Source: Sphingobium sp. KCTC 72723 (GTDB lineage Bacteria; Pseudomonadota; Alphaproteobacteria; Sphingomonadales; Sphingomonadaceae). Taken from it: a stretch of 64,000 nucleotides of DNA. The stretch is taken from positions 3,361,501-3,425,500 of the forward strand of contig NZ_CP060388.1 of assembly GCF_014280435.1 (NCBI RefSeq), written 5' to 3'. The notes under the pieces were generated by a model. It was given only the letters and a program-made list of their open reading frames with translations, ran no database searches and had not been told where the DNA came from. The position numbers and the translations under genes are program-made. Below, in pieces: positions 1 to 9,065 of this stretch; position 1 is the first letter of the stretch, and the number at the start of each line of letters is the position of its first letter.

Positions 1-1512
1 GGCGTGAACGAGACGACCGGATTTATCTTTGCGCTGGCGGCGTTCGCGGCGGGCTTTGCGGTGCGGCCGTTCGGGGCGATCGTGTTCGGGCGGATCGGCG
101 ACATGGTCGGGCGCAAGAATACGTTTCTGGTGACGATGGGGATCATGGGGCTTTCGACCTTCGCGGTCGGCCTGCTGCCGAGCTATGCCAGCATCGGCGT
201 GGCGGCCCCTATCATCCTGCTGATCATGCGGCTGGCCCAGGGGCTGGCGCTGGGCGGCGAATATGGCGGGGCAGCGACTTATGTGGCCGAACATGCGCCG
301 GAGGGGAAGCGTGGCCTCTATACCAGCTGGATCCAGACCACGGCGACATTCGGCCTGTTCGCCGCGTTGCTGGTGGTCATCGGTTTCCGCTTTGCGTTGG
401 GCGAGGAGGCCTTTGCGGCATGGGGATGGCGTCTGCCATTCCTGATTTCGATCCTGCTGCTGGGCGTGTCGATGTGGATCCGGTTGCAGTTGAATGAAAG
501 CCCCGTGTTCCAGAAGATGAAGGATGAAGGCACGGTGTCCAAGGCGCCGCTGACCGAAGCGTTCGGCCAGTGGGGCAATCTGCGCTGGGTCATCATCGCG
601 CTGCTGGGTGCGGTGATGGGGCAGGCAGTCGTATGGTATGCCGGGCAGTTCTACGCGCTGTTCTTTCTGGAAAAGACGCTGCGGGTGGATGGCGCGACGG
701 CCAATATCCTGATCGCCATTGCGCTGGCGCTGGCGACGCCCTTCTTCGTGTTCTTCGGCTGGCTGAGCGACAAGATCGGGCGCAAGCCGATCATCCTGGG
801 CGGGTGCGCATTGGCGGCGATCACTTACTTCCCCTTGTTCGGGGCGTTAACGAGCGCGGCCAATCCGGCGCTGGCAGCAGCGCAGGCATCAGCACCGGTG
901 ACGATCGTGGCGCACCAAGATGAGTGTTCGTTCCAGTTCGATCCGGTCGGCAAGAACAAGTTCGACACATCAAGCTGCGACATCGCCAAAGCCTACATGG
1001 CCAAGACCGGGGTGAGTTACAGCAATGTAGAGGCAGCGGCAGGCACGCCTGCTCTCGTCAGGGTCGGCAGCGCCAGCTTTGCAGCGCCCGATGGTGCGAC
1101 GCTGGCGGGCGGCGGCAAGGCAGCGGCGATCACCGGCTTTCAGGACGAGTTGAAGGCGGGGCTGGCGCAAGCGGGATACCCGCCCAAGGCTGACACGGCC
1201 AAGATCAACAAGGTCGCGGTCGTGGCGATCCTGTGGGCGTTGGCGATGCTGGTGACGATGGTTTACGGACCGATCGCCGCGATGCTGGTGGAACTGTTCC
1301 CCAGCCGGATCCGCTACACGTCGATGTCGCTGCCCTATCATATCGGCAATGGCTGGTTCGGCGGGTTCCTGCCCACGACCGCTTTTGCGATGGTCGCGGC
1401 GACCGGGAATATCTATTACGGCCTGTGGTATCCGGTCGTGGTGGCGGCGGCGACCGTGGTGATCGGGCTGTTGTTCCTGCCGGAAACTTTCCGCCGGAAT
1501 ATCGAACAATAG
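1..1512 (+). CDS. MHS-family MFS transporter, 5' end outside window
   Basis: This is the C-terminal ~500 residues of a metabolite:H+ symporter of the MHS branch of the major facilitator superfamily, an inner-membrane permease. The frame is open at the left edge. The first visible residues already sit in transmembrane helix 2 and lead into the loop signature GRIGDMVGRKNTF, so helix 1 is missing and the GTG at base 4 is not the true start. LGGEYGGAATYVAEHAP is the typical MHS helix 4-5 segment, and a second loop signature, GWLSDKIGRKP, follows. An insert of about 120 residues after the seventh or eighth helix contains two Cys and is likely periplasmic; some longer MHS proteins have such an insert. 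The substrate cannot be told. It ends 380 bp before the sucrase run, and nothing links it to that regulon except position. Confidence 0.85.
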   Translation, partial: GVNETTGFIFALAAFAAGFAVRPFGAIVFGRIGDMVGRKNTFLVTMGIMGLSTFAVGLLPSYASIGVAAPIILLIMRLAQGLALGGEYGGAATYVAEHAPEGKRGLYTSWIQTTATFGLFAALLVVIGFRFALGEEAFAAWGWRLPFLISILLLGVSMWIRLQLNESPVFQKMKDEGTVSKAPLTEAFGQWGNLRWVIIALLGAVMGQAVVWYAGQFYALFFLEKTLRVDGATANILIAIALALATPFFVFFGWLSDKIGRKPIILGGCALAAITYFPLFGALTSAANPALAAAQASAPVTIVAHQDECSFQFDPVGKNKFDTSSCDIAKAYMAKTGVSYSNVEAAAGTPALVRVGSASFAAPDGATLAGGGKAAAITGFQDELKAGLAQAGYPPKADTAKINKVAVVAILWALAMLVTMVYGPIAAMLVELFPSRIRYTSMSLPYHIGNGWFGGFLPTTAFAMVAATGNIYYGLWYPVVVAAATVVIGLLFLPETFRRNIEQ

Positions 1513-1577
1513 ACAGCAAGATGGACAATATGCGGCATGTGGCAGCATCCGAAAGGGTACTGCCATTTTTTATGGCT

Positions 1578-1589
1578 GTTTACGTAAAC
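1578..1589. promoter_or_regulatory. 12-bp palindrome GTTTACGTAAAC
   Basis: A perfect palindrome lies in an AT-rich stretch 66 bp after the MHS transporter stop and about 300 bp before the GH68 gene. It has the size and central CG of LacI/GalR-family operators but differs from the GCAAACGTTTGC site at 1734. It could serve another regulator or be chance. Confidence 0.3.
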
Positions 1590-1733
1590 TTTATTATGTG
1601 ATAATTTCTCAAATATATCATGATAGGTAATATTATGTCTTTTCTGTGCATGACTGTAACACCTGTTACAGTCCTATGCCGCATCGGGAGAAGGGATTGG
1701 AAACGCCTGTAAAATTCAGGCCATTTTTTGATT

Positions 1734-1745
1734 GCAAACGTTTGC
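1734..1745. promoter_or_regulatory. LacI-type operator before the GH68 run
   Basis: GCAAACGTTTGC is a perfect 12-bp palindrome in the 379-bp gap upstream of the GH68 gene, about 147 bp before its start. The identical site occurs between the oxygenase and receptor genes at 10695, and near-copies lie at 10718 and 15837. The gap is otherwise AT-rich and holds no gene. The shape fits a LacI/GalR-family operator, and a LacI-family gene sits at 13376. Confidence 0.72.
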
Positions 1746-1891
1746 CGTTTTGCTATTCCTCTTTCAGGGAGTGATTGCGTGTGCGCCGACCATGGCCGTT
1801 CGCGATCGCACATCCCGCCATGTGAAGTGGAAGGTGTCGTCAGGACTGCACGCCTGAAGGTGCCTTCCCCTTCTCATAGAAAAGAGAGAGG

Positions 1892-2992
1892 ATGCGTGAC
1901 GAGATGACCCCTTGCTGGACCGCTGCGCATGTGCGCGCGATTGGCGCTGACAGGGCCGTTGCGCCATCGATCGGCGCGCAGCATGTCGTCGCGGTCGCGC
2001 CCGACATCGACATTTGGGACGCATGGCCGGTGCAGGATCGCGATGGCGTGCCTGTCGTCACGGAGGCGGGCGTGGAAATATGGATGGCGCTGGCTGCGCC
2101 GCGTTTCGACGATCCCGATGAACGGCATGGTCATGCGCGGATCCACCTGATCCACTTGTCCGATGGTATATGGTCGGACGCTGGCCCGGCGATGCCGGAC
2201 GGTTTTTCGCCCGGCAGCCGGGAATGGTCGGGGTCGGCGGTGTTGGACGATGCGACCGGGGACGTGATCCTCTATTTCACCGCAGCGGGCCGCCGGGGCG
2301 AGACAGCGCCAAGTTTCGAACAGCGCATGTTCAGCGCGCGGGCGCGGTTGACCGACAAGACGACGCTGGACCAGTGGCATGATCTGCGCGAAGTCATCCT
2401 GCCCGATCCGGCGCATTATATGTCCACGACCGTTGGCGGGGGCATCGGCACGATCAAGGCCTGGCGCGATCCGGCCTATTTCCGCGATCCGGCCGATGGC
2501 AGCCATTATCTGTTATTTGCCGGGTCGTTGGCCGGGTCTGCTTCGGCCTATAATGGCGTGGTGGGCTTTGCCCGTGCGCCTGCCGACCAGCCGGACGCAT
2601 GGACGCTCCAGCCGCCTTTGCTGTCGGCGGACGGGGTGAATAATGAGCTGGAACGGCCGCATATGCTGGTCCATGATGGGCTATATTATCTGTTCTGGTC
2701 GACGCAGGCCCATGTATTCGACCCGCAAGGTCCGGTCGGTCCCACCGGCCTATATGGCATGGTCGCCGATGCGGTGGATGGCGCGTGGCGGCCAATCAAC
2801 GGCAGCGGGCTGCTATTCGCCAATCCGGCGGATGCGCCCGCGCAAAGCTATAGCTGGATGGTGATGCCCGATTTGCGCGTGACGAGTTTCATCGACAATT
2901 GGGGCGGCGGCACCGCGCGGCGCTTTGGCGGGACGTTCGCGCCCTTCGTGCAATTGTGGCTGGATGGCGATGCGGCGGGAGTAGTGGCGTGA
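1892..2992 (+). CDS. GH68 sucrase (levansucrase/invertase family)
   Basis: A 366-residue glycoside hydrolase family 68 enzyme, which cleaves sucrose through a fructosyl-enzyme intermediate to glucose plus free or transferred fructose. The family triad is visible: nucleophile D43 in WDAW, transition-state stabiliser D193 in WRDP, and acid/base E254 in NELERPH. REWSGSA (110-116) is the conserved segment after the nucleophile. There is no signal peptide, so the protein is probably cytoplasmic or uses a non-classical route, as reported for Zymomonas GH68 enzymes. A purine-rich ribosome site (agagagagg) precedes the ATG. Its stop overlaps the GTG start of the fructokinase by four bases, which suggests the two are translationally coupled and that fructose is the product passed on. 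Hydrolysis versus polymer formation cannot be settled from sequence. Confidence 0.88.
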   Translation: MRDEMTPCWTAAHVRAIGADRAVAPSIGAQHVVAVAPDIDIWDAWPVQDRDGVPVVTEAGVEIWMALAAPRFDDPDERHGHARIHLIHLSDGIWSDAGPAMPDGFSPGSREWSGSAVLDDATGDVILYFTAAGRRGETAPSFEQRMFSARARLTDKTTLDQWHDLREVILPDPAHYMSTTVGGGIGTIKAWRDPAYFRDPADGSHYLLFAGSLAGSASAYNGVVGFARAPADQPDAWTLQPPLLSADGVNNELERPHMLVHDGLYYLFWSTQAHVFDPQGPVGPTGLYGMVADAVDGAWRPINGSGLLFANPADAPAQSYSWMVMPDLRVTSFIDNWGGGTARRFGGTFAPFVQLWLDGDAAGVVA

Positions 2993-3906
2993 GCGCGCCG
3001 CTATTCGCGGGCGTCGAACTGGGCGGGACCAAGATGATCCTGCTGCGCGCACGCGGGCGGGACATTATCGAGCGGGTTTCGATCCCCACGACAACGCCGG
3101 GCGAGACTTTGGCTGCGGCGGCGAACCGCCTGCGCGCATGGCAGGCGGAAGAAGCGTTCGCGGCGCTGGGCATCGCGTCGTTCGGGCCGTTGCGGCTGGA
3201 CCGGGCGGCGGATGATTTCGGCCATATGCTGCCGACGCCCAAGCCGGGCTGGACCGGGGCGGATATTTACGGGGCGCTGGGTGGTCCGCTGGCCTGCCCC
3301 GCCGCGATCGACACCGATGTGAATGGCGCGGCGCTGGCGGAGGCGCGATGGGGCGCGGGGGCGGAAGGGGAAACGCCGTCCGACGCGCTATGCTATCTGA
3401 CGATCGGCACGGGCCTTGGCGGCGGGTTCGCGCTGCATGGCCGGGCGCTGCATGGGGCGATGCACCCGGAATTGGGGCATATCGCGATCCGCCGCGCGCC
3501 GGGGGATGATTTTTCCGGTGCCTGCCCCTTCCATGGCGACTGTATCGAGGGGCTGGTGTGCGGCCCGGCGCTGGCGCAGCGGTTCGGGGTGGCAGGCGAC
3601 CAGATACAAGCCGACAACCCGCGATGGGACCATGTGGCGCATGACATTGCCCGGCTGGTCGGCACGATATTGCTGACCACGGCGGCGCGGCAGGTGCTGA
3701 TCGGTGGCGGGGTCGGCATCGGGCGGGCGGCATTGCTGGACGTAGTGCGGGCCAAGGTGGTGGCGCAACTGGGCGGCTATCTGCCCTTCGTCACGGCCGA
3801 CAGCATAGCAAGCATCGTGCGGTTGCCAGCGCTGGGCGATCAGGCCGGGCCGCTGGGTGCAGTGGCGCTGGCGATGGATGCGCTGGAGGCGCAGAAGAAC
3901 AGCTGA
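2989..3906 (+). CDS. ROK-family fructokinase
   Basis: A 305-residue ATP-dependent sugar kinase of the ROK family, most like the bacterial fructokinases (ScrK/Mak/Zymomonas Frk type) that make fructose-6-phosphate in the cytoplasm. It opens with the phosphate-binding motif GVELGGTK. The central LTIGTGLGGGF motif and the zinc segment HPELGHIAIRR, followed by GACPFHGDCIEGL (His, Cys, His, Cys ligands), are characteristic. An in-frame reading extends upstream into the sucrase, but the GTG at 2989, overlapping the sucrase stop as GTGA, gives the normal family length and start. Pairing with a sucrose-cleaving enzyme fixes the probable substrate as fructose. Specificity against mannose or glucose is inferred only. 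Confidence 0.88.
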   Translation: MSAPLFAGVELGGTKMILLRARGRDIIERVSIPTTTPGETLAAAANRLRAWQAEEAFAALGIASFGPLRLDRAADDFGHMLPTPKPGWTGADIYGALGGPLACPAAIDTDVNGAALAEARWGAGAEGETPSDALCYLTIGTGLGGGFALHGRALHGAMHPELGHIAIRRAPGDDFSGACPFHGDCIEGLVCGPALAQRFGVAGDQIQADNPRWDHVAHDIARLVGTILLTTAARQVLIGGGVGIGRAALLDVVRAKVVAQLGGYLPFVTADSIASIVRLPALGDQAGPLGAVALAMDALEAQKNS

Positions 3907-3920
3907 TCGGGGAATGGGCA

Positions 3921-5111
3921 TTGAGCGTCACCGAGACATTTCTGCTGGCGCTGTGCATCGTGCTGGGTGGTCCGTGGCTGCTGTGGCGGCTGGCGCGGAC
4001 GGACACATGGATGCCGCTGGTGGTGGTGCAGATCATGGCGGGCGTGCTGCTGGGTCCCGGCGTTTTGGGCGTGGCGATGCCGCAGGTGCATGGATTTCTG
4101 TTTACGCCGGGCGTGATCGCGGCGCTGAACGGTATCGCCTGGTGGGCAGTGATGATCTTCGTGTGGCTGGCGGGGATCGAACTGGACCTGAAGGACGCAT
4201 GGGTCGCGCGGCGCGAGACGTGGATTACCGCGTCGCTGGCGCTGGCCGTGCCACTGGCGCTGGGCGCGGGGGCAGCGGCGGTGATCCTGACGCAGCCGGG
4301 CTGGATCGGGGCGAAGGCGCAGCATTGGCAGGCGGTGCTGGGCATGGGCATGGCGTGCGCGGTGACGGCGTTGCCGATTCTGGTGCTGTTGATGGACAAG
4401 TTGGCGATATTGCGCGCGCCGCTGGGGCAGCGGGTGCTGCGCTATGCCAGTCTGGACGATATTGCGATCTGGGGCGTGCTGGCGCTGATCCTGCTCGATT
4501 GGGCGCGAGTGGAGCGGCAGGTCGGGTTCCTGCTGCTGTTCCCGGTCGTCGCGGTCGGCATTCGCGCGGTGATGGCGCGGATCGGCGGGCGCGACCGGCT
4601 GCATCTGGGGATGCTGACGCTGGCGGCGACCGGCTTTGCCGCCGACTGGGCGGGGCTGCATTTCATGGTCGGCGCGTTTCTGGCCGGGGCGATACTGGAC
4701 AGGGGATGGTTCGACGAGGCGCAGATGGATTTCCTGCGCGATCATATGTTGCTGACGGTGATGCCGGTCTTTTTCCTCAGCACGGGGCTGCGCACCCGAT
4801 GGGCGATGGGGGGCGTGGAAGTGATTGGCGCGGCGGCGCTGCTGCTGGTCGCGGCGGTGGCGGGCAAGCTGATCGGCGTGGGGATTGCGGGGCGGATATT
4901 GGGCTGGGCGAAGGGTGAGGCGCGGATCATCGGCTGGCTGCTCCAGACCAAGGCGATGATCATGATCATATTCGCCAACATATTGCTGGACCGGCAGATC
5001 ATCAGCGGGACCAGCTTCACGGCCTTGCTGTTGATGGCGATCGGCAGCACGATGATGACGATACCGATGGTGCGCGGAAAAATCGTAAAAGCGACACCGA
5101 TAGAAACATAG
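3921..5111 (+). CDS. CPA2-type cation:proton antiporter
   Basis: A 396-residue, very hydrophobic inner-membrane protein of the monovalent cation:proton antiporter 2 family (Kef/NapA-like sodium/hydrogen exchanger fold) with about 12 predicted helices. Supporting segments are GIELDLKDAW after helix 3, the LPILVLLMDKL unwound-helix region, and the second-half segment GAFLAGAILDRGW. There is no C-terminal TrkA-N domain, so it is shorter than KefB/KefC. The start is TTG, 15 bases after the fructokinase stop. It sits inside the sugar run with short spacing on both sides, so it is probably co-transcribed. Its role there is unclear: sugar or ion exchange, or pH balance, is possible. Ion specificity cannot be assigned. 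Confidence 0.8.
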   Translation: MSVTETFLLALCIVLGGPWLLWRLARTDTWMPLVVVQIMAGVLLGPGVLGVAMPQVHGFLFTPGVIAALNGIAWWAVMIFVWLAGIELDLKDAWVARRETWITASLALAVPLALGAGAAAVILTQPGWIGAKAQHWQAVLGMGMACAVTALPILVLLMDKLAILRAPLGQRVLRYASLDDIAIWGVLALILLDWARVERQVGFLLLFPVVAVGIRAVMARIGGRDRLHLGMLTLAATGFAADWAGLHFMVGAFLAGAILDRGWFDEAQMDFLRDHMLLTVMPVFFLSTGLRTRWAMGGVEVIGAAALLLVAAVAGKLIGVGIAGRILGWAKGEARIIGWLLQTKAMIMIIFANILLDRQIISGTSFTALLLMAIGSTMMTIPMVRGKIVKATPIET

Positions 5112-5127
5112 GGTCAAGGAGAGAGTG

Positions 5128-7335
5128 ATGCGGATGGGACGCTTGTTGGCCGTTGGGACGGCAATCCTTTGCTTTGCGCCTTCGGGTGCGGCGCTCGCCA
5201 AGGTGAGCGCGAGCGCCGATGGCAAGCTGTTGCGGCTGGATGGCGGCGGCGTGACCTATGCGATGGGGGTGGACGACAAGGGCTATCTCCAGCCGCTTTA
5301 CTGGGGCGCGGCGCTGGACGCGGGTGCGCCACTGGCAGCGAAGGTGCCGGGCGAATTGTCCGGCTTCGATCCGGCAGGCTCCATCACGGCGCAGGAATAT
5401 GCCGGGCAAGGCGAAGGACTGGTCAGCGAGCCGGGGGTGAAGGCTATGTTCGCCGATGGCAATCGCGACCTGGTGCTGAAATATCGCGGGCATAAGGTGT
5501 CGGGCGAGACGCTGACGGTGGAACTGGCCGATATTCGCCGTCCGCTGAGCGTCACGCTGCGGTATACGATGGACCCGACGACGGGCGTGATCGCCCGGTC
5601 GGCCAGCGTGCGCAATGGCGACGCGCAGCCGGTGCGGATCGACCAGATGGCGGCAGCGACCTTTACCCTGCCGACCGGGGACGATTATCGGCTCCATTAT
5701 CTGACCGGGCGGCATGGGGCGGAATGGTCGCAGGCGAGCGTGGCGGTGACCCCTGCCCTGACCGTGCTGGAAAGCCGGCGCGGATCGACCGGGCATGGCA
5801 ATCAGCCATGGTTCGCGGTGGGGCGCAGCGGCACAAGCGAGACGGACGGGCCGGTGTGGTATGGGGCGCTGGCATGGTCGGGATCGTTCCAGTTGAGCGT
5901 GGGGGCCGATAATCTGAGCCGGGTGCGGATAAGCGGGGGATATAACCCCTATGATTTCAGCTGGACGTTGAAGCCGGGCGAGACGCTGGATACGCCGGTA
6001 TTTTATGCGGGTTATTCGGCGCAGGGCATGGGCGATGCGTCGCGGCGGTTCCATGCGTTTCAGCGGGCCAGCATCATTCCGGGCGGGGCCAAGGCGAAGA
6101 TCCGGCCGGTGCTGTATAATAGTTGGGAAGCGACGACGTTCAACGTGACCGAGGCCGGGCAGATGGCGCTGGCGGAGAAGGCCGCGAAGATCGGCGTCGA
6201 ACGGTTCGTGGTCGATGATGGCTGGTTCGGCGCGAGGGACGATGACAAGGCGGGGCTGGGCGACTGGAGCGTCAATCCGAAAAAATTCCCCAATGGCCTC
6301 AAACCCCTGATCGACAAGGTCAAATCGCTGGGGATGGATTTTGGCCTGTGGGTCGAACCGGAAATGGTGAACGCCAACAGCGACCTGTATCGGGCGCATC
6401 CCGACTGGGTGCTGCACTTCCCCGACCGGCCACGGACGGAAGGGCGCAACCAGTTGGTGCTGAATTTGGCGCGGGCGGACGTGCGCGACCATATTCTGGG
6501 CTGGCTCGACAGGCTGGTGCGCGACAATGACATTGCGTTTCTGAAATGGGATTATAATCGCAACTGGACCGAAGGCGGCTGGCCGGGGGTTCCGCCGCAG
6601 GACCAGCAGCGGGTGCAGGTCGAGTATGTCCGCAACCTCTATCATATCCTGACCGAGTTGCGGCGGCGGCATCCGGGGCTGGAGATTGAGGGCTGTTCGG
6701 GTGGTGGCGGGCGCATCGACCTTGGCATCATGGGGGTGACGGACCAGAGCTGGACGTCGGACAATACTGACCCGTTCGACCGGCTGACGATACAGGATGG
6801 CTTCACCCAGGCCTATGCCCCGTCGATCATGATGGCGTGGGTGACGGACAGCCCCAATTGGGCGAACGGGCGGGAGACGAGCCTGGACTATCGTTTCCTG
6901 TCGGCGATGCAGGGGAGCCTTGGCATCGGATCGAACCTGGACCATTGGCAGCAGGGCGATTTCGATACCGTGCGCACATGGATCGCGGCCTATAAGGAGA
7001 TTCGCGCGACTGTGCAGCGGGGCGACCTGTATCGGATTGCGCCGCCACGACCGGACAGCGCCACGTCCGCGACCCTCTATGTCGCGCCGGACAAGAGGCA
7101 GGCCGTGCTGTTCCAAATGCTGCACAGTTCGATGTTCCGCGACAATGTGGGGGCGGTTGCGCTGGATGGGCTGGACCCGGCGCGGACTTACAAGGTGCGG
7201 ATGCTGGACGGGGCGGCGCTGCCCGATGGGGTGCCGGGCTTGGCGAGCGGTGCTTATTGGATGCGCGCGGGTGTGCGGGTGAAGATGAAGGGGGATTATA
7301 AGGGATTGGGGCTGGTGTTCGAGGCGGTCAAGTGA
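5128..7335 (+). CDS. exported GH36 alpha-galactosidase
   Basis: A 735-residue glycoside hydrolase family 36 enzyme that removes alpha-1,6-galactose from melibiose, raffinose or similar sugars. A signal peptide covers residues ~1-24 (hydrophobic, ending SGAALA), so the enzyme acts in the periplasm or outside. The catalytic pair is visible: nucleophile D475 in [10 protein letters not shown] and acid/base D545 in [22 protein letters not shown] and [10 protein letters not shown] are further family blocks. A GTG at 5125 is in frame, but ATG 5128 follows the ribosome site aaggag at the better distance. It lies 16 bases after the antiporter, and its stop overlaps the next start. Together with the sucrase it suggests raffinose-family sugars as the natural substrate. 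Confidence 0.9.
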   Translation: MRMGRLLAVGTAILCFAPSGAALAKVSASADGKLLRLDGGGVTYAMGVDDKGYLQPLYWGAALDAGAPLAAKVPGELSGFDPAGSITAQEYAGQGEGLVSEPGVKAMFADGNRDLVLKYRGHKVSGETLTVELADIRRPLSVTLRYTMDPTTGVIARSASVRNGDAQPVRIDQMAAATFTLPTGDDYRLHYLTGRHGAEWSQASVAVTPALTVLESRRGSTGHGNQPWFAVGRSGTSETDGPVWYGALAWSGSFQLSVGADNLSRVRISGGYNPYDFSWTLKPGETLDTPVFYAGYSAQGMGDASRRFHAFQRASIIPGGAKAKIRPVLYNSWEATTFNVTEAGQMALAEKAAKIGVERFVVDDGWFGARDDDKAGLGDWSVNPKKFPNGLKPLIDKVKSLGMDFGLWVEPEMVNANSDLYRAHPDWVLHFPDRPRTEGRNQLVLNLARADVRDHILGWLDRLVRDNDIAFLKWDYNRNWTEGGWPGVPPQDQQRVQVEYVRNLYHILTELRRRHPGLEIEGCSGGGGRIDLGIMGVTDQSWTSDNTDPFDRLTIQDGFTQAYAPSIMMAWVTDSPNWANGRETSLDYRFLSAMQGSLGIGSNLDHWQQGDFDTVRTWIAAYKEIRATVQRGDLYRIAPPRPDSATSATLYVAPDKRQAVLFQMLHSSMFRDNVGAVALDGLDPARTYKVRMLDGAALPDGVPGLASGAYWMRAGVRVKMKGDYKGLGLVFEAVK

Positions 7336-8990
7336 GCGCCGATCGCGCGATCCGGTCGATCCAGATCGTGGGGGGCGGCACGGCGGGGTGGATGACCGCT
7401 GCGGCGCTGGCCCACGCCCTGCCGCGCGGTTGCACCATCACGCTGGTCGAGTCCGAGGAGATCGGCACGGTGGGCGTGGGCGAGGCGACGATCCCGCCCA
7501 TTCGCCTGTTCAACGACACGCTGGGCATCGACGAGGGCGAGTTCCTGCGCGCGACGAAGGGCAGTTTCAAGCTCGGCATCGAATTTGTCGATTGGGGCCG
7601 ATTGGGGCAGCGTTATTTCCATCCCTTCGGCACTTATGGCAAGCCGTTCGACATGCTGAGCGTGCATCAGCACTGGCTGGCGGCGCGGGCGGCGGGATGC
7701 ACGGTGCCGCTGGACGACCTGGCGATGGCATGGGGTGCGGCCAGGCGCGGGGGCTTTGCGCCGCCGCACGCCGACCCGCGCAGCATCGGGTCGACGTTCG
7801 ATTATGCCTATCATTTCGACGCGGGCCTCTATGCCGCGTTTCTGCGCCGCTATGCGCAGGCGCGCGGCGTGGTGCGGGTGGAGGGCAAGGTCGCCGATGT
7901 GACACTGGATGGCGCGCGCGGCGATGTGGCGTCCGTGACGCTGGGCGACGGGCGGGTGCTGGCGGCGGACCTGTTCATCGATTGTTCGGGCTTTCGCGGG
8001 CTGCTGATCGAAGGGGCGCTGGCGACGGGATATCAGGATTGGACCCACTGGTTACCGTGCGACCGGGCCGTGGCGGTGCCGTGCGAACGGGTGGAGAAAA
8101 CCACGCCCTACACGCGATCGACGGCGCGCAGCGCGGGGTGGCAATGGCGCATCCCGTTGCAACACCGGACCGGCAATGGCTATGTCTATTGTTCGGCGCA
8201 TATTTCCGATGATGAGGCGGCGGCGACGTTGCTGGGCAATCTGGACGGGGCGGCGCTGGGCGATCCGCGTGCGTTGCGGTTCACCACCGGGCGGCGGCGA
8301 TTATTCTGGAACCGCAACGTCATTGCCATCGGCCTGTCGTCGGGGTTCATGGAGCCGCTGGAATCGACCAGCATCCACCTCATCCAGGCGGGGATCGCCA
8401 AATTGCTGGCGCTGTTCCCGACGCGCGATGGTGCGGCGGCGGTGCGGGACGAATATAATCGCATCGCCATTACCGAATTCGAGCGGATCCGCGACTTCAT
8501 CATCCTGCATTACAAGCTGATGGAGCGGGACGATTCAGCCTTGTGGCGTTATTGCGCGGCGATGGATGTGCCGGACAGTTTGCAGGCGCGGATCGACCAT
8601 TTCGCGCGGGACGGGCGGCTAATCACCCGCGACATGGACCTGTTTGGCGCGACAAGCTGGACCGCCGTGCATGTGGGGCAGGGCAATAGGCCGCAGGGGT
8701 GCGACCCGATGCTGGCCTATATGGCCGATCCGGCGGCGAGCCGGGTCTATGTCGAGAAGCTGGCCGGGGCGATCGCGCAGGCGGCAGCGACGATGCCGGG
8801 GCATGATGAACATCTGGCGCGGCTGGTGGGGGGGGTAGAGTTTCATCCCGTTGTAGGCAGAGCTATCGCATATGAAAATATGCCATGTTTAATCGTCATG
8901 CTGAACTCGTTTAGCTGCGCTGGCCTGCGGCTCAGCATCCATTCCTCGTCACGAACGGCGGCATTTGGGGCGCGATGGATCCTGAAATAA
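7332..8990 (+). CDS. tryptophan-halogenase-like flavoprotein, C-terminus shifted at a G-tract
   Basis: A flavin-dependent halogenase family protein (PrnA type). The FAD-binding motif [11 protein letters not shown] is at residues ~9-19 and the family motif WQWRIP is present. The GTG start overlaps the GH36 stop (GTGA), which makes it the fifth gene of the sugar run. The body ends near residue 502, the normal length. About 50 further residues come from reading through a run of eight G (around 8828-8835) into an intergenic palindromic repeat (8894-9003). With seven G the frame would stop at TAG right after LVGG. Such halogenase homologues often accompany TonB-dependent receptors in proteobacteria, but their substrate there is unknown. 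Free tryptophan chlorination should not be assumed. Confidence 0.82.
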   Translation: MSADRAIRSIQIVGGGTAGWMTAAALAHALPRGCTITLVESEEIGTVGVGEATIPPIRLFNDTLGIDEGEFLRATKGSFKLGIEFVDWGRLGQRYFHPFGTYGKPFDMLSVHQHWLAARAAGCTVPLDDLAMAWGAARRGGFAPPHADPRSIGSTFDYAYHFDAGLYAAFLRRYAQARGVVRVEGKVADVTLDGARGDVASVTLGDGRVLAADLFIDCSGFRGLLIEGALATGYQDWTHWLPCDRAVAVPCERVEKTTPYTRSTARSAGWQWRIPLQHRTGNGYVYCSAHISDDEAAATLLGNLDGAALGDPRALRFTTGRRRLFWNRNVIAIGLSSGFMEPLESTSIHLIQAGIAKLLALFPTRDGAAAVRDEYNRIAITEFERIRDFIILHYKLMERDDSALWRYCAAMDVPDSLQARIDHFARDGRLITRDMDLFGATSWTAVHVGQGNRPQGCDPMLAYMADPAASRVYVEKLAGAIAQAAATMPGHDEHLARLVGGVEFHPVVGRAIAYENMPCLIVMLNSFSCAGLRLSIHSSSRTAAFGARWILK

Positions 8991-9003
8991 ATTCAGGATG
9001 ACG
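8894..9003. repeat. dispersed double-hairpin intergenic repeat, copy 1
   Basis: A 110-bp element starting CGTCATGCTGAAC and ending TTCAGGATGACG, each half containing its own inverted repeat around a shared core CACGAACGGCGGC. A second copy is at 23323-23413. It lies between convergent genes and provides the last ~33 codons of the extended halogenase frame. No other feature was seen in the short gap to 9066. REP/RPE-like dispersed palindromes of this type are common between genes in Alphaproteobacteria. Confidence 0.75.
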
Positions 9004-9065
9004 AAGTAAAATCAGATGTGATTCATAGACGATTCCCCTGCCTTCAAGGGGAGGATGAGAGAAGT

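Noticed and set aside
3840..5225. 461-codon minus-strand open frame
   Set aside because: It is antisense to the antiporter gene, has a His/Gln/Arg-rich composition, and no domain is visible.
5017..7125. 702-codon open frame on the minus strand
   Set aside because: It lies wholly opposite the GH36 gene with its clear catalytic motifs; the sequence is Arg/His/Pro-rich, as expected for an antisense frame in high-GC DNA.
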